Assembly: GCF_028867935.1 (NCBI RefSeq)
Contig: NZ_JAPQNS010000013.1
Span: 172,767-236,766, forward strand
Direction of reading: 5' to 3'
DNA from: Flavobacterium sp. SUN052
GTDB taxonomy: Bacteria; Bacteroidota; Bacteroidia; Flavobacteriales; Flavobacteriaceae
DNA: 64,000 nt
Shown here: positions 15,922-27,400 of the stretch, in pieces
Position numbering within the stretch: the stretch's first letter is position 1
How the letters are laid out: each line of letters opens with the position of its first letter
The notes under the pieces: generated by a model
The model's database searches: none
Told to the model about the DNA's origin: nothing
Seen by the model: the letters and a program-made list of their open reading frames with translations, nothing else
Made by a program: the position numbers and the translations under genes

Positions 15922-18900
15922 ATGAATCCATCCTTCCGCGAAGACGATGCCAGTCAGATTCCCGCCCTGATGCTGTTACAGGCTATGGGCTTTACGTACC
16001 TGTCCCCTGATGAAGCACTACGACTGCGCGGGAGCCGAACGAGTACTGTGCTGCTAGAACCGGTACTTCGCGACCAACTGCGGCTGTTGAATCCATATAC
16101 CTTCAAGGGAGAGACGTATGCCTTTTCGGAAAGCAATCTGACAAACGCTATCTACGCCCTCAATGACTACCCGCTGCAACAGGGATACTTAGAAGCCAAT
16201 CGCTACATTTTCGATTTGCTGACGCTTGGTAAGAGTTTTGAAGAAACCATTGGTTCCGACAAGAAAAGCTTTTCTCTCCAGTACATCGACTGGGAAAATC
16301 CAAGGCGCAACGTTTGGCACGTCACCGAAGAGTTAAAGGTAGAGCGGTCCGGGTCCAACAAACATTTCATACCTGACATTGTCCTATACATCAATGGGAT
16401 TCCGCTGGTTGTGATCGAGTGCAAACGACCAGATATGGATAAGCCTATGAGCCAGGCCATTTCGCAGCACCTGCGCAACCAACAAGATGACGGAATCCGG
16501 CCGTTGTACGTGCTCGCGCAGCTCCTGCTGTCCATCTGTGAAACGGATGCCCGGTATGCCACCAATCAGACCCCCGAGGAGTTCTGGCAAATCTGGCGCG
16601 AACGCCAACCCGATGGAAGGCCAGCGTCAAAGCATACTATTCAGGCTTTGAAGAACGAGAGCATTCAGGACGGAACATACTGGAAAACCTTGCAAACAAA
16701 CCCAGAGCGACGTGGTCAGAAAAACACGGTAGGAACGTCGGGCGATGGACAGAACTGGACCGTTACGGCGCAGGACGAATTACTCTACTCCCTTTGCCGT
16801 CCGGAGCGGCTGCTCGATCTGCTGTACAACTTTATCCTGTTCGATGCCGGCACCAAGATTGTGGCCCGGTATCAGCAGTTTTTCGGCGTTCGTAAAACCC
16901 TGGATCGGATCCACCATCAGGATGCAACAGGCCGACGACCGGGAGGGGTAATCTGGCACACGCAGGGTAGCGGCAAATCATATACTATGGTCATGCTGGC
17001 CCAGTTACTGGCCAACGATCCGCAAATCCTGAATCCTAAAATCATTCTAGTAACGGACCGGGTCGAACTGGACGATCAAATTTATCTGACATTTAAGCGC
17101 TGTGGACGGGAGGTAGTTCAGGCCAAAACAGGACGGCAACTGGCCGAGTATTTGGAAGATAATTCAGATGCTATTTTAGCCACGTTGGTTCATAAATTCA
17201 ATGCCGCCATTAAAGGAATACAGTCTCCCATTAGCCGGGAAAACGTGTTTGTGCTCGTCGATGAAGCTCACCGGACGCAATACGGTTCGCTGAACGTGAA
17301 AATGCAACAGGTGTTCCCCAGCGCTTCCTTCATTGCCTTCACAGGAACACCGCTGATGCGCAAGGAGAAAAACACGGCGGCCAAGTTTGGGGGGATTATC
17401 GACAGCTACACCGTGCGCGATGCCGTAGAGGATGAAGCTGTAGTTCGCTTACTCTTCGAGGGGCGGGCACCTCTTTTCAATGTGAACGAGCGGCCTCTCG
17501 ACAATTACTTTAACCGCATTTCCGAACCCCTGAATGAGTATCAGCGGGAAGATTTGAAAACCCAATTTAGCCGACGGGAGACCTTACGAGCCGGAGAGCA
17601 GATCATTTACGCCAAGGCCTGGGATATCAGCACTCATTACGCCAATACCTGGAAGGATACGGGTTTTAAAGGCCAATTGGTTGCACCAACCAAACAGGCC
17701 GCTGTGCGGTTCAAACGGTTTATGGATGAAATTGGCCTAGTTACTACGGAAGTACTCATTTCGCCCCCCGACGACCGGGAAGGCAGTGAAGATGCGTACG
17801 GTGGCATTAACGATGAAGTGCTGATTTTCTGGAAACGGATGATGGACCGTTTCGGCACCCCCAAGCAATACGACGAAATACTCCGGGCACAGTTTAAAAC
17901 CAGCGGCACCGCGCCGGATATCATGATTGTGGTGCGTAAGTTGCTAACGGGTTTCGACAATCCGATTAACATCGTACTGTATTTATGCGACCGGCTAAAA
18001 GAGCATACGCTATTTCAAGCCATCACTCGGGTCAACCGCAAGGCAAAAGGCAAGGATTTTGGTTTTATTATCGACTATGATGGTGTTATCGAAGAACTGG
18101 CCAAAACACTGGAACTGTACGCCGATCATTTTGACGATTTTGACACTGTCGATCTGGAAGGAACCATCACCGATATGCGTCAGGAAATCGCTAAGTTACC
18201 CCAGGCTCATTCCGAGCTTTGGGATGTTTTCAAGACGATTACCAACCGGCAGGATCGTCCGGCCTTTCAGAACTTGCTGGCCGACGAAGCGATTCGGGAT
18301 GTATTTTTTGAACGGTTGAGTACTTATAGCCGATTGCTGAAACTGGCCCTATCCAGCCACGAATTTGTTACCCAAACAACCGATGAGCAGCAGCAACTTT
18401 ACCGGGATGACTTACTGTTTTTCCAGAACCTCCGTAAATCCGTCATTAACATCTACGCCCTGGCCGTAGATTACAGTCAGTACGAACCACAAATTCAGAA
18501 GTTGATTGACACCCATGTTACTGCCGATGAAGTGGTTCAGATTACGGATCAGGTCAATATATTTGATCGTGAGCAATTTGAGCAGGCCGTAGCCAGCATC
18601 GAGGGTACCGCTTCACGGGCGCACGCCATTGCTGCCCGTACGGATAAGACCGTGACCGAGCGAATGGACGAAGATCCAACCTTTTATCGTCGCTTTTCCG
18701 AAAAAATCAAGGATACGTTAGAAGAGTATAAACAAGAGCGCATCTCAGAAGCGGAATTTTTAAGACGTGTAACGGCTATCAAGAACGAAGTAGTAAACCG
18801 ACCAGCCGATAGTTTACCGCTTCCCTTACAGCATCGTCCCACCGCTACGGCTATTTATGGTCTGCTTAAAGAAAAAGTAAATGGTCAGGTGAAAACAGAT

Positions 18901-19131
18901 TTGTTGGCCGAATGGTCCGTGCAGGCTGAATCCGTAATGGACTCGTTACTCACCGATGATAATCGCCCGGTAGTAGATTGGGTTAATCGTTCGGAGATTA
19001 TGAACCGACTTCGCTATTCATTAGATGATCTGGCATGGGCATTGAATGATAGCACAGATACCCAGTTAAGTCTAACTGCCATCGATGATTTAATAGAGCA
19101 ATTGGTACAGGTAGCCAAAGCACGATATTAA
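15922..19131 (+). CDS. hsdR: Type I restriction endonuclease subunit R
   Basis: This 1069-residue protein has the HsdR order. An N-terminal PD-(D/E)XK nuclease domain (DIVLYINGIPLVVIECKRPD, residues about 150-170) is followed by a superfamily 2 helicase motor. The Walker A site is TQGSGKSYTM near residue 348, the DEAH box VDEAHRTQYG near 445, and motif III AFTGTPL near 475. A C-terminal helical region binds the methylase core. It translocates and cuts unmethylated DNA. The 418-bp spacing from hsdS is unusual inside such operons and is filled by a DUF3800 remnant and a candidate antisense RNA, so hsdR may have its own promoter. Confidence 0.95.
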   Translation: MNPSFREDDASQIPALMLLQAMGFTYLSPDEALRLRGSRTSTVLLEPVLRDQLRLLNPYTFKGETYAFSESNLTNAIYALNDYPLQQGYLEANRYIFDLLTLGKSFEETIGSDKKSFSLQYIDWENPRRNVWHVTEELKVERSGSNKHFIPDIVLYINGIPLVVIECKRPDMDKPMSQAISQHLRNQQDDGIRPLYVLAQLLLSICETDARYATNQTPEEFWQIWRERQPDGRPASKHTIQALKNESIQDGTYWKTLQTNPERRGQKNTVGTSGDGQNWTVTAQDELLYSLCRPERLLDLLYNFILFDAGTKIVARYQQFFGVRKTLDRIHHQDATGRRPGGVIWHTQGSGKSYTMVMLAQLLANDPQILNPKIILVTDRVELDDQIYLTFKRCGREVVQAKTGRQLAEYLEDNSDAILATLVHKFNAAIKGIQSPISRENVFVLVDEAHRTQYGSLNVKMQQVFPSASFIAFTGTPLMRKEKNTAAKFGGIIDSYTVRDAVEDEAVVRLLFEGRAPLFNVNERPLDNYFNRISEPLNEYQREDLKTQFSRRETLRAGEQIIYAKAWDISTHYANTWKDTGFKGQLVAPTKQAAVRFKRFMDEIGLVTTEVLISPPDDREGSEDAYGGINDEVLIFWKRMMDRFGTPKQYDEILRAQFKTSGTAPDIMIVVRKLLTGFDNPINIVLYLCDRLKEHTLFQAITRVNRKAKGKDFGFIIDYDGVIEELAKTLELYADHFDDFDTVDLEGTITDMRQEIAKLPQAHSELWDVFKTITNRQDRPAFQNLLADEAIRDVFFERLSTYSRLLKLALSSHEFVTQTTDEQQQLYRDDLLFFQNLRKSVINIYALAVDYSQYEPQIQKLIDTHVTADEVVQITDQVNIFDREQFEQAVASIEGTASRAHAIAARTDKTVTERMDEDPTFYRRFSEKIKDTLEEYKQERISEAEFLRRVTAIKNEVVNRPADSLPLPLQHRPTATAIYGLLKEKVNGQVKTDLLAEWSVQAESVMDSLLTDDNRPVVDWVNRSEIMNRLRYSLDDLAWALNDSTDTQLSLTAIDDLIEQLVQVAKARY

Positions 19132-19875
19132 ATGGAATTGTCTAATCAGCCGGAACCGCAACAAATTACCTATGGCTCGGCTACCATTTTGTACAGTCTT
19201 TCGTTTCGTGATCGGAAAACCATTACGATTAGTGTGAAACCCACTGGTGAGGTTGTTGTTGTTGCTCCAGCATCAGCCAGCCTGCTTCAGATAGCTGAAC
19301 GAGTACGTCGGCGGGCGGCCTGGATAATAAGACAACGGGAACGCTTCCGGCAGATCGTACAACATGAAATACCGGTTCGACAATTTATATCGGGCGAGAC
19401 TCACTATTATCTCGGCCGTCAGTATAGGCTAAAAGTGATAAACGGGGAAGAAGAAAAAGTTGCTTTCCAATCAGGTCGATTATCCATAACGGTTTTACCA
19501 GATAGTACACGTGACCATATCTCATCGCTCCTGACGGATTGGTACCGCTCCCGCGCCGAACGGCTAATCATACCCCTGTTTAAGAAATGCCTCCAAAAGC
19601 TACCTGCTAGTGCCAGTGCGATAAGTGAGAAAGCAATCTCCTGCCGATTAACCAGAATGAGTCGACGTTGGGGGAGTTGTAGTCCATCTGGGATTGTTCG
19701 GCTTCATCCAGATCTAATAAAAACGCCAAAGGGATGCATCGAATACATCATCTGGCATGAATTAGCGCATCTTATCGAACCCAACCACGCCAAATCTTTT
19801 TACGCGTTACAAGAACGATTAATGCCCGATTGGCGGATTTGGGAAGAGCGGTTGCTTCAATTTAAGCCAGACTAG
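19132..19875 (+). CDS. YgjP-like (SprT-related, DUF45) zinc metallopeptidase
   Basis: The 247-residue protein carries the DUF45/YgjP pattern. A beta-rich N-terminus (TISVKPTGEVVVVAPASA) is followed by SRRWGSC near residue 180. The zinc site IIWHELAHLIEPNHAKSFY near residue 208 supplies HExxH plus a downstream histidine. It ends in a helix containing the typical PDWRIWEERL. Members are predicted metalloproteases of unknown substrate and often follow hsdR. Here the ATG directly abuts the hsdR stop with no spacer, implying coupled translation. It may process or control the restriction complex; that is inferred from context only. Confidence 0.85.
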   Translation: MELSNQPEPQQITYGSATILYSLSFRDRKTITISVKPTGEVVVVAPASASLLQIAERVRRRAAWIIRQRERFRQIVQHEIPVRQFISGETHYYLGRQYRLKVINGEEEKVAFQSGRLSITVLPDSTRDHISSLLTDWYRSRAERLIIPLFKKCLQKLPASASAISEKAISCRLTRMSRRWGSCSPSGIVRLHPDLIKTPKGCIEYIIWHELAHLIEPNHAKSFYALQERLMPDWRIWEERLLQFKPD

Positions 19876-20019
19876 ATTCAGCAAGGAAATGATAGCCTTA
19901 AACTCGATAAAAACCGCTCAGCTATTTGGTCAGTTAATCCCAAAGTAGGCATTGTGTAAAAAGCAGGTATCAAATTCGCTTGATGCTAAAATATTAAACG
20001 AAAACCTTGTTAAATGAAA

Positions 20020-20691
20020 TCAAGAGGGTATAGTATGAATCAGAAACCTTGAAACGGTACTCTTGTGAAACTTTTGACCTGTGGATGTATGGAAGCCGTT
20101 ATTATTTAGGTGTTCGACTATCTGGGCAAGGCTCATGCCTTTTGCACGGCAAACTTGAATAAGTACACTGGCACGTTGATTATTCTGGTTGGCTTTAGCT
20201 TTTTGGCTCCGGGCAACTCCGCCTGCCCGGCGGCCTGCATGGGTTAAATTGGATACCTTGCCAAGCATAGCGCCTTGTTTCTTTTTCGCCTGTAGCGCCT
20301 GGCAGGTACGGATACTGATAAGCTCACGTTCCCGTTGGGCCATACCGGCATACATAGAAAGGGTAAATGCGTCGGTAGTTGGTAGATCACAGCTTTTGAA
20401 AAGAGAACCAAGCTGCTTTTGAATGCTGAAGATGTGAAACACATCACGACTTAGGCGATCGAGCTTGGCCACAACCAGAATGCACTTATGCGCCTGAGCG
20501 TACTGGACAGCTTCTCTCAGGATCGGTCGGTTTTCAACGTCCTTGCCGCTTTCGGTTTCAATAAATTCGGCCGCTATTTCGGCCTTGTCGATCTGGGCGT
20601 AATGGTCAATGATGGCTCTCTGGGCGTCAAATGATAAACCGCTGCGCTCTTGCCCTTTTGTGCTTACCCGGATGTAGGAAACATAGTTCAT
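20020..20691 (-). CDS. Serine recombinase (resolvase/invertase family)
   Basis: This 223-residue protein begins with the resolvase signature YIRVSTKGQ, with nucleophile S10. It contains KLDRLSRDV near residue 75 and the long helix region QRERELISIRTCQALQAKKKQGAMLG. A C-terminal helix-turn-helix (MSLAQIVEHLNNNGFHTSTGQKFHKSTVSRFL) follows. Such enzymes cut both strands at a 2-bp crossover and rejoin them, for cointegrate resolution or inversion. A 44-bp dyad with a 2-bp centre lies 14 bases upstream of its start codon and is a likely binding or crossover site. It could be the tnpR of a Tn3-like element, but no large Tn3 transposase is in the window. Confidence 0.9.
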   Translation of the reverse strand: MNYVSYIRVSTKGQERSGLSFDAQRAIIDHYAQIDKAEIAAEFIETESGKDVENRPILREAVQYAQAHKCILVVAKLDRLSRDVFHIFSIQKQLGSLFKSCDLPTTDAFTLSMYAGMAQRERELISIRTCQALQAKKKQGAMLGKVSNLTHAGRRAGGVARSQKAKANQNNQRASVLIQVCRAKGMSLAQIVEHLNNNGFHTSTGQKFHKSTVSRFLIHTIPS

Positions 20692-20705
20692 GAAGCAATT
20701 TAGAT

Positions 20706-20749
20706 AGGGGTAACAAACCTGGAACGGTCGTTCCTGCTCTGTTACCCCT
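20706..20749. repeat. 44-bp dyad site beside the serine recombinase (copy 1)
   Basis: Outer arms AGGGGTAACA and TGTTACCCCT (10 bp), 5-bp spacers, inner arms GGAACG and CGTTCC, and a 2-bp centre GT make one symmetric site. The first 26 bases from 20707 recur exactly, inverted, at 60027-60052. The 2-bp centre suits serine recombinase chemistry. GGGG-led ends also suit Tn3-type termini. Confidence 0.75.
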
Positions 20750-20954
20750 TATGTAGCACTGTAGCCGTAACGGATGATTGACACTGGAAGCAGTGCTTTC
20801 GGACGATGACAAGAATCAGTGACCAAGCCTAAAGAAGAATGATGCACCCATCAAGTTCAGTCTTGTAAATCATTAAGAGGGTGTTTGTTCAACCGACACA
20901 AGTCATACGCCTGGCTAGGCGTAACCCACTGGAGCCAGCCCAGCAAGCGGTGGT

Positions 20955-21146
20955 CTAGGCGGGCCACTTCTCCATACCAGCCGCAATGCGAAGGGCGCGT
21001 TGCACATCCTCCCAGTAATAGCCACTGTCGTAGCCAGTGGACAGCCGATCACAGATGGTTAGGAAATCACTGGCAGCCTCTACCCGTAGCTGCTGGTCTA
21101 CTGCTAGATCAGGGGGCGAAGCGAGAGGATCAGGGTTCTCTTGCAT
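20955..21146 (-). CDS. Hypothetical small protein
   Basis: This encodes 63 residues starting MQENPDPLASPPDLAVDQQ and ending RALRIAAGMEKWPA; it is acidic to neutral with no known motif. It sits immediately downstream, in transcription order, of an intrinsic terminator at 21175-21205. A TACCTTTG -7-like element lies at 21151-21158, but only 4 bases from the ATG, so a leaderless message would be needed. The overlapping plus-strand frame has no such support. Existence of the protein is uncertain. Confidence 0.35.
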   Translation of the reverse strand: MQENPDPLASPPDLAVDQQLRVEAASDFLTICDRLSTGYDSGYYWEDVQRALRIAAGMEKWPA

Positions 21147-21174
21147 TGGACAAAGGTATTGGAGATGCAGCACA

Positions 21175-21205
21175 AAAAAGCCTTACCCGTTGGGAGGGTA
21201 AGGCT
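21175..21205 (-). terminator. Intrinsic terminator after the giant repeat protein
   Basis: A perfect 10-bp stem (21179-21188 with 21196-21205), 7-nt loop, and on the reverse strand a run of six T immediately after. It lies about 245 bases past the stop codon of the giant gene, with no gene between. Confidence 0.7.
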
Positions 21206-21448
21206 GAAGAAGCACAACGAAAGTAAAACGCTCGTTGGAGGAGTTTATTGTGCACAAAAAAAAGGGAGCGGCATTATTTAGCTCTTTATTTATGCCCTCA
21301 ATTTTACGGGCATTTTTTTAACGACCGTTTGTAAAATGTCAGGAGGTTTTCTTCAATATTGTACTGAATGAATCATCCATGTTAAAAGCCGCGTACTGAT
21401 TCAATGGGCTCGGTTTTTTCATGCAGTAAAGTGTAAGGCGAAAATCAC

Positions 21449-24400
21449 CTACTTTGTCACTACAGGCAAGTTGGCAATTAACCCCTGCACTGTCTGCTTA
21501 CAACCGTTGGTATTTGTCGCCGTAATCGTAAACAAGCCTGGTCGGTTGATAGTAAACCGCCCGGTGCTGCTATCCACGCTCCGAATCTCGAAGCCGTTGA
21601 TGCGGTCGATCACCATGACCCGTTCATAGAACACACCTCCACTAACGCCAAAGCTTAGGTCAAAGCCAGCAGGTAGTGGGTCGGGCATGATAATGACGGG
21701 CGGGTTGCCCGCTCCGACGCTGGTGCCTGTGGGAAAGTTCAACACTACTGTTGGCAGTGGATTAACCGTCAAATTAAATGGAGACGATGTGACGCTGCAT
21801 AGGCCCGACACCACCAGCACGTAACGCCCCGCCTGGGTCGACTGCACCCCACCAAACGCGAGCGTGGCGGAGTTTTGCCCTGTCAGTTGTCCATCCTTGT
21901 ACCATTGCATGGGCGACGACCCGCCCCCTGTTGCCACCACCATCACGTTAGCCCCCGCACACACCACCGACGAACTCGCCGATAGCGTTGGTGCAGAAGA
22001 TGCTCCGGCCAAGTCGCTGTTGATGGTCACGTTGGTGGTGCTGGTGCAGCCATTGGCCGCTGTGGCCGTAACCGAATACGTGCCGCTTGTGCTGACCACA
22101 ATGCTGGTCGTGGTTTCGGTAGTACTCCAGCGCAAGCCTGCGCCCGCCGCGGTGAGCGTGAGCGACGGTGCGGCACAAGTCAGCGTGCCGGAAGTAGGCG
22201 CGATGCTCACCGTGGGGGCAGCCGTGTTGCTAAAGACCGTTTTGCTGGTCGATGTGGTGCAGCCGTTGGCCCCGGTGATGGTGACTGAGTAAAGGCCCGA
22301 CGTGCTCACGGGCCGGGTGTTGCCACCGGACCCACCCGCGATGGTTCCCGATGGCCCGGCGAACACATAGCTCAGGCTTGAACCTGTAGCCGCAGCCGTC
22401 AGCGTCAAGCTCGTAATGGCGCAGGTCAGCGTGCCGGAGTTGGAAGCCGAGAGCATGGCTCCCGTTGGGGCCGCTGTATTGCTGCCAATGGTGACCGAGT
22501 TGCTTACCGCCGAGCAACCGTTGGCACCGGTTGCTGTGACCGAATATGTCCCGACTGTGTTCACCGTGATGCTGGTGGTAGTAGCCGCATTGCTCCACAA
22601 CAAGCCCGTGACGGACGAGGTAGCCGTGAGGGTGATGCTCGTGAGGGCACAGGTCAAGGTGCCGGATGTGGCACTGATGCTGACGGTGGGCGTGGTGGTA
22701 TTGCTCAGGAAGGTGGCCGTGGTGGTGCTGGTACATCCCGACGCGTTACCCACCGTGACCGAATAGGTGCCGCCTGCCGGGACCACTAACGTGCTGGTCG
22801 AGCCGGGTGTGCCGAGCGTACCGCTTGAATTGGCAAAAGTGTAGCTGGTTCCACCCGAAGCCGTTAAGGTCACGCTGGTCTGGCTACAGTTGATCGAACC
22901 ACTGGCGACTAAACTGGCCGTTGGCAGACCGGTGCTACTGGCCACCGATGTACTTTCTAAGGCCGTGCAACCATTGGCCGCCGTGACCAGCACAGAATAA
23001 TTGCCCCCCGCCGTAACAACCACCGTTGAGTTGGAAGAAGGGCTACCGGGCAACGACCCACTCGAACCGAGGAAGGTATAAGTTAGTGAGCCGAAGCCCG
23101 TAGCCGAAGCTGATAAAGTAGCCGAGGTAACCGAACAGTTCAGGCTGTTGCTGGCTATCAAAGCCACCGTTGGAGCCGCCGTGTTGCTGAAGATCGTTGT
23201 TGTACCGGACACCGCCGTGCAACCGTTGGCTCCTGTTGCTGTGACCGAATAAATACCCGGTGTGTTTACCACCAGCGTCGTACTGCTGCTCCCGCCCGTC
23301 CAGCGCAGGGCCGTAATCGACGAAGTAGCCGTCAGCGTCAGGCTTGGTATAGTACAAGTGAGTGTGCCGCTGCCGCCGATACTCATCGTGGGTACTGTTG
23401 TGTTGCTGCTGACCGACGTTGAGGTCACGCTCGAACAGCCCGTGGTCAGGTTAGTTACGGTAACGCTGTAGGTGCCGGACGCATTGACCACTGCCGTAGC
23501 TGCCGACGAATTTTGCAAAACAATACCCGAACTACTGAAGGCATACTGATGCCCTGGAAGGCCGGACCCAGCCGTGAGCGTTACCGACGTTTGGGCGCAG
23601 GTCAGCGTGCCACTGGCGACCAAATTAGCCACGGGCAATCCCGAACTTTGGTTCACACTGACCGAGGCTGTGGCCGTGCAACCATTAGCTCCTGTTGCTG
23701 TGACCGAATACACGCCCGACGCACTGACCGGCAGGGTGTTTCCTGTGCTGCCATCCGTCCAGCGCAAACTGCCCGACGAAAGGGCGGTGAGCGTCAGCGT
23801 GGGGCTGGCGCAGGTGAGCGTGCCACTGTCCGGCGTAAGGGTCAGGCTGGGGGGAGCGGTATCCTGACCCACGAACTCGGTGGCCGTGTCAAAACAGCCG
23901 TTGCTACCTGTTACAGTCATTGAGTAAACGCCCGACGCGCTCACCACCCGCGTTGTGCCACTCCCACCCAGCAGTGTTCCATCCGGCCCGGCGAACACGT
24001 AGCTTAGACCGTTGCCATTCGCGCTGGCGGTGAGTGTCAAACTCGGTTGGGAGCAGGTAAGTAGCGCATCGTTGTTGCCCTGTAGGTCCGGGCTGGTGGG
24101 CGGATTGGTATTGCCGACAACGTTGACCGCGCTCGTTGCCGTACAGCCGTTGGCTCCCGTAGCCACTACCGAATAGGTGCCCGGTCCGCTGACCGTCAGG
24201 GTTGGCCCGGTGCTATTGCCGGACCAGAGCAGGGTTGTTGTCGATGCGTTGGCGGTGAGTGTCAGGCTGGTTTGGGCGCAGGTAAGGGCCGTATGGCTGG
24301 CACTGAGGCTCAGTGTAGGCCGCGTGGTGTTCTGGCTCACCGTGATGCTGGTATTACTCGAACAGCCCGTGGCCGTGTTACTGACCACCACCGCGTAAAT

Positions 24401-27400
24401 CCCCGCCGTTCTGACCACTGCCGTACCCGCTGTGGCGTTCTGGCTAACGATGCCCGGCCCCGAAAAGGCATAGGTGATCCCTGGAAGGCCAGCCCCCCCC
24501 GACGCGGTGAGCGTCACCGACGTTTGGGCGCAGGTGAGCGTGCCGCTGGCCACCAGACCCGCCGTGGGGACAGTGGCACTCTGACTCACCACCGCCGAGG
24601 CTATCGCCGTACAGCCGTTAGCCCCCGTTACGACCACCGAATACGTGCCGGGATTACTTATGGTGACAACGGGATCGGTGGAATTGGTAGACCAGAGATA
24701 GCTTAGGCCCGGAATGCCGACCCCGCCCGAAGCTGTCAGGCTGATGAGTTGGGTAGCGCAGGTGAGCGTAGCCGAAGCCGGGCTGACACTTGCCGAGGGT
24801 GCCGCCGTGTTCTGCCCAATACTGACCGATGCCGATGCCGTGCAGCCGTTCGCTCCCGTAGCCGTGACAACGTACGTTCCCGACGCACTCACGGGCAGGG
24901 TGGCCCCCGTGGTCCCACCCGTCCAGGTGTAGGAAACCCCGCCCGTCGCCGTGAGCGTCAGGGTAGGGCTGGCGCAGGTGAGCGTGGCTGAAGCAGGGTT
25001 GATAAGCACCGGGGGTAAATCCGCGCTCTGACCAACACTAACCGAGGCTGAGGCTGTGCAGCCGTTCGCTCCCGTAGCCGTGACAACGTACGTTCCCGAC
25101 GCACTCACGGGCAGGGTTGTCCCCGTGGTCCCACCCGTCCAGGTGTAGGAAACCCCGCCCGTCGCCGTGAGCGTCAGGGTAGGGCTGGCGCAGGTGAGCG
25201 TGCCGCTGTCGGGGTTAATATCCACCGTAGGCGGAGCCACGTCCTGACCGATGCTGCTATCGGTGGTGCTGGAACAACCCGTGGCCGTGTTCGTAACCGT
25301 GACCGAGAACAGCCCAGACTGATTCACCACGGCCGTACCAGCCGCAGGGTTCTGGCTTACCAAACCCGTCCCGGCAAAGGCAAATTGATTCCCGCCCGTA
25401 GCCGTGAGCTTGAGCGAGGTTCGGGCGCAGGTCAGTAGGCCGCTGTTGCTCGTTGAGAGCGTAGGCGTGGGCGAGGCATGAACCGTGACGGATGTGGTGG
25501 CCGTGTTCACACAACCCGCATTGTTAATCACCCGTACCGTGAAGCTATACACCCCCGCCAACAAGGCCGTAACCTCCGTGGTGGGGTCGGGCCCGCTGTC
25601 GAGTACACCACCGATCCCCACAAACGTGTACGAACTCAACCCCGACGTAGCCGCCAAACTCACCGATTCACCTTCGCAGATGTTGGCTGCCGACAAATTC
25701 ACGCTGGGCAAGGCCGTGTTCTGGCTTACGGTGACCAACTGGCTGGCCACCGCCGTACAGCCACTGCCGTTGGTTACGGTCACGGTATAAGTGCCGGTGG
25801 CGTTGATGCTTCGTTGGGCGGTGTTTGTGTTATTGTCCCAACGGTAGGTATTGCCACCCGTGGCCGTCAGCGTCAGCGTAGGGCTGGCACAGGTGATTGT
25901 TGTGTTGGCGGGTACGCTGATGCCAGCCGTGGGTTGAGGGTTCACGGTCAGCGTGGCCGTGGCCTGGTCAGGGTTATTGTTGTCATTGACAATCAGCGTG
26001 AACGCTTGCAGGCCCGACCCGGCGGCTATCCAGCTTTGGCTGAACGCTGTGTTGCTGGTAGTGCCGGTGAGTTGATTACTGCCGTTGGTGAGCGTGAACG
26101 AATACGAACCGGAAACGTAACTCACCGAAGCGGCAAACGTGACCTGCTCACCCGCACAAATGGCGTTGGGCGTTACGCTCAGGCTCCCTACGTCGGTGGC
26201 CTGAACGGTGAGTGCATAGAGACTACCCAACCCCGAACAACCGTTGTTGTCGGTGCCGCGCACGGTTACGTTGAACGTCCCGGTTTGGACGGGCGTACCG
26301 CTCAACACCCCTGCCGAGCTTAGACTCAACCCGTTGGGCAGCAACCCACTCGCGACCGAGAAACTGTAGGGCGTTTGCCCGCCCGATGCGCCGAAATTCT
26401 GGCTAAAAGCTACCCCCGCCAGGGCCGTATTGGTGCCGGGATTGCTGACTGTGACGGTGGCCGTGTTGCTCTGAATAGTGATGTCGGTGGTACTTTGGCA
26501 ACCCGACGCATTTCGACCCGTGAGCGAAAACACGCCCGATTGGCTGACCGTAGCCGAAGCTCCCGAAGCCACCAGTCCCGTTCCGGCAAAGGTGTAGGAG
26601 GTGCCACCCGTGGCCGTGAGTGTCAGCGTGGGGCTGGCGCAGGTGATGGTGTTCGAGAGCGCACCCGTGTTGTTTCGGGCGGTGAGGATCAGGTTCGGCA
26701 GGGCCACCACGGTCGCGCTGGCAGTGGCCGTACCGATGCACCCCTGGGCATTGGCTGCCCGGACGGTGAAACTGTTGGGACCAACCGGCATGAGGCCCAC
26801 GCTGGTCGAGTTCGACAAACCCGATGTGACTACGCCCGCCCGGATAAACGTGTACGAACTCAGCCCCGGCGTGGCCACTAGTGGAACTAAGACCCCGGCG
26901 CAGACATTGGTAGCCGACAGGGTAATGGTCGGTGCAGCGTTGTTCTGCGTAATGGTCACGGTGCGGCTGGTCGTGGCCGTACAACTGTTGGCATCCGTAA
27001 CCGTGACCGAATAAGTGCCGGTGGCTGTAACGCTCCGAATGGCCGTGAGGGTGTTGTTGTCCCACTGGTAGGCATTCCCGCCCGTAGCCGTGAGCGCGAC
27101 TGTGGGGCTGTTGCAGGTAATGGTCAGGTTGGCGGGGGCGTTAATGGCCGCCGTGGGCAGTGCGTTGACGGTGATGTTGGGGGCTGTAGCGCGTCCGGTC
27201 TGGCCGTTCTGGACCACAATCAGCGAGAAACTCTGACTCCCCGAACCGCTGGATGGGAGGGTCTGGTTAAAGGCCGTACTCGACTGCGTACCAGTGGTTT
27301 GGCTACTGCCGTTGGTGAGCGTAAACGGATAGGGTGTGGTGGCCCCACTTACGGTGGCGGTGAAGGTAATAGGCTGTCCCGCACAGTAAGCCGAAGCGTT

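Noticed and set aside
20885..21226. 113-codon plus-strand frame
   Set aside because: It runs through an intrinsic terminator and has a Trp/Arg/Pro-rich composition typical of non-coding frames.
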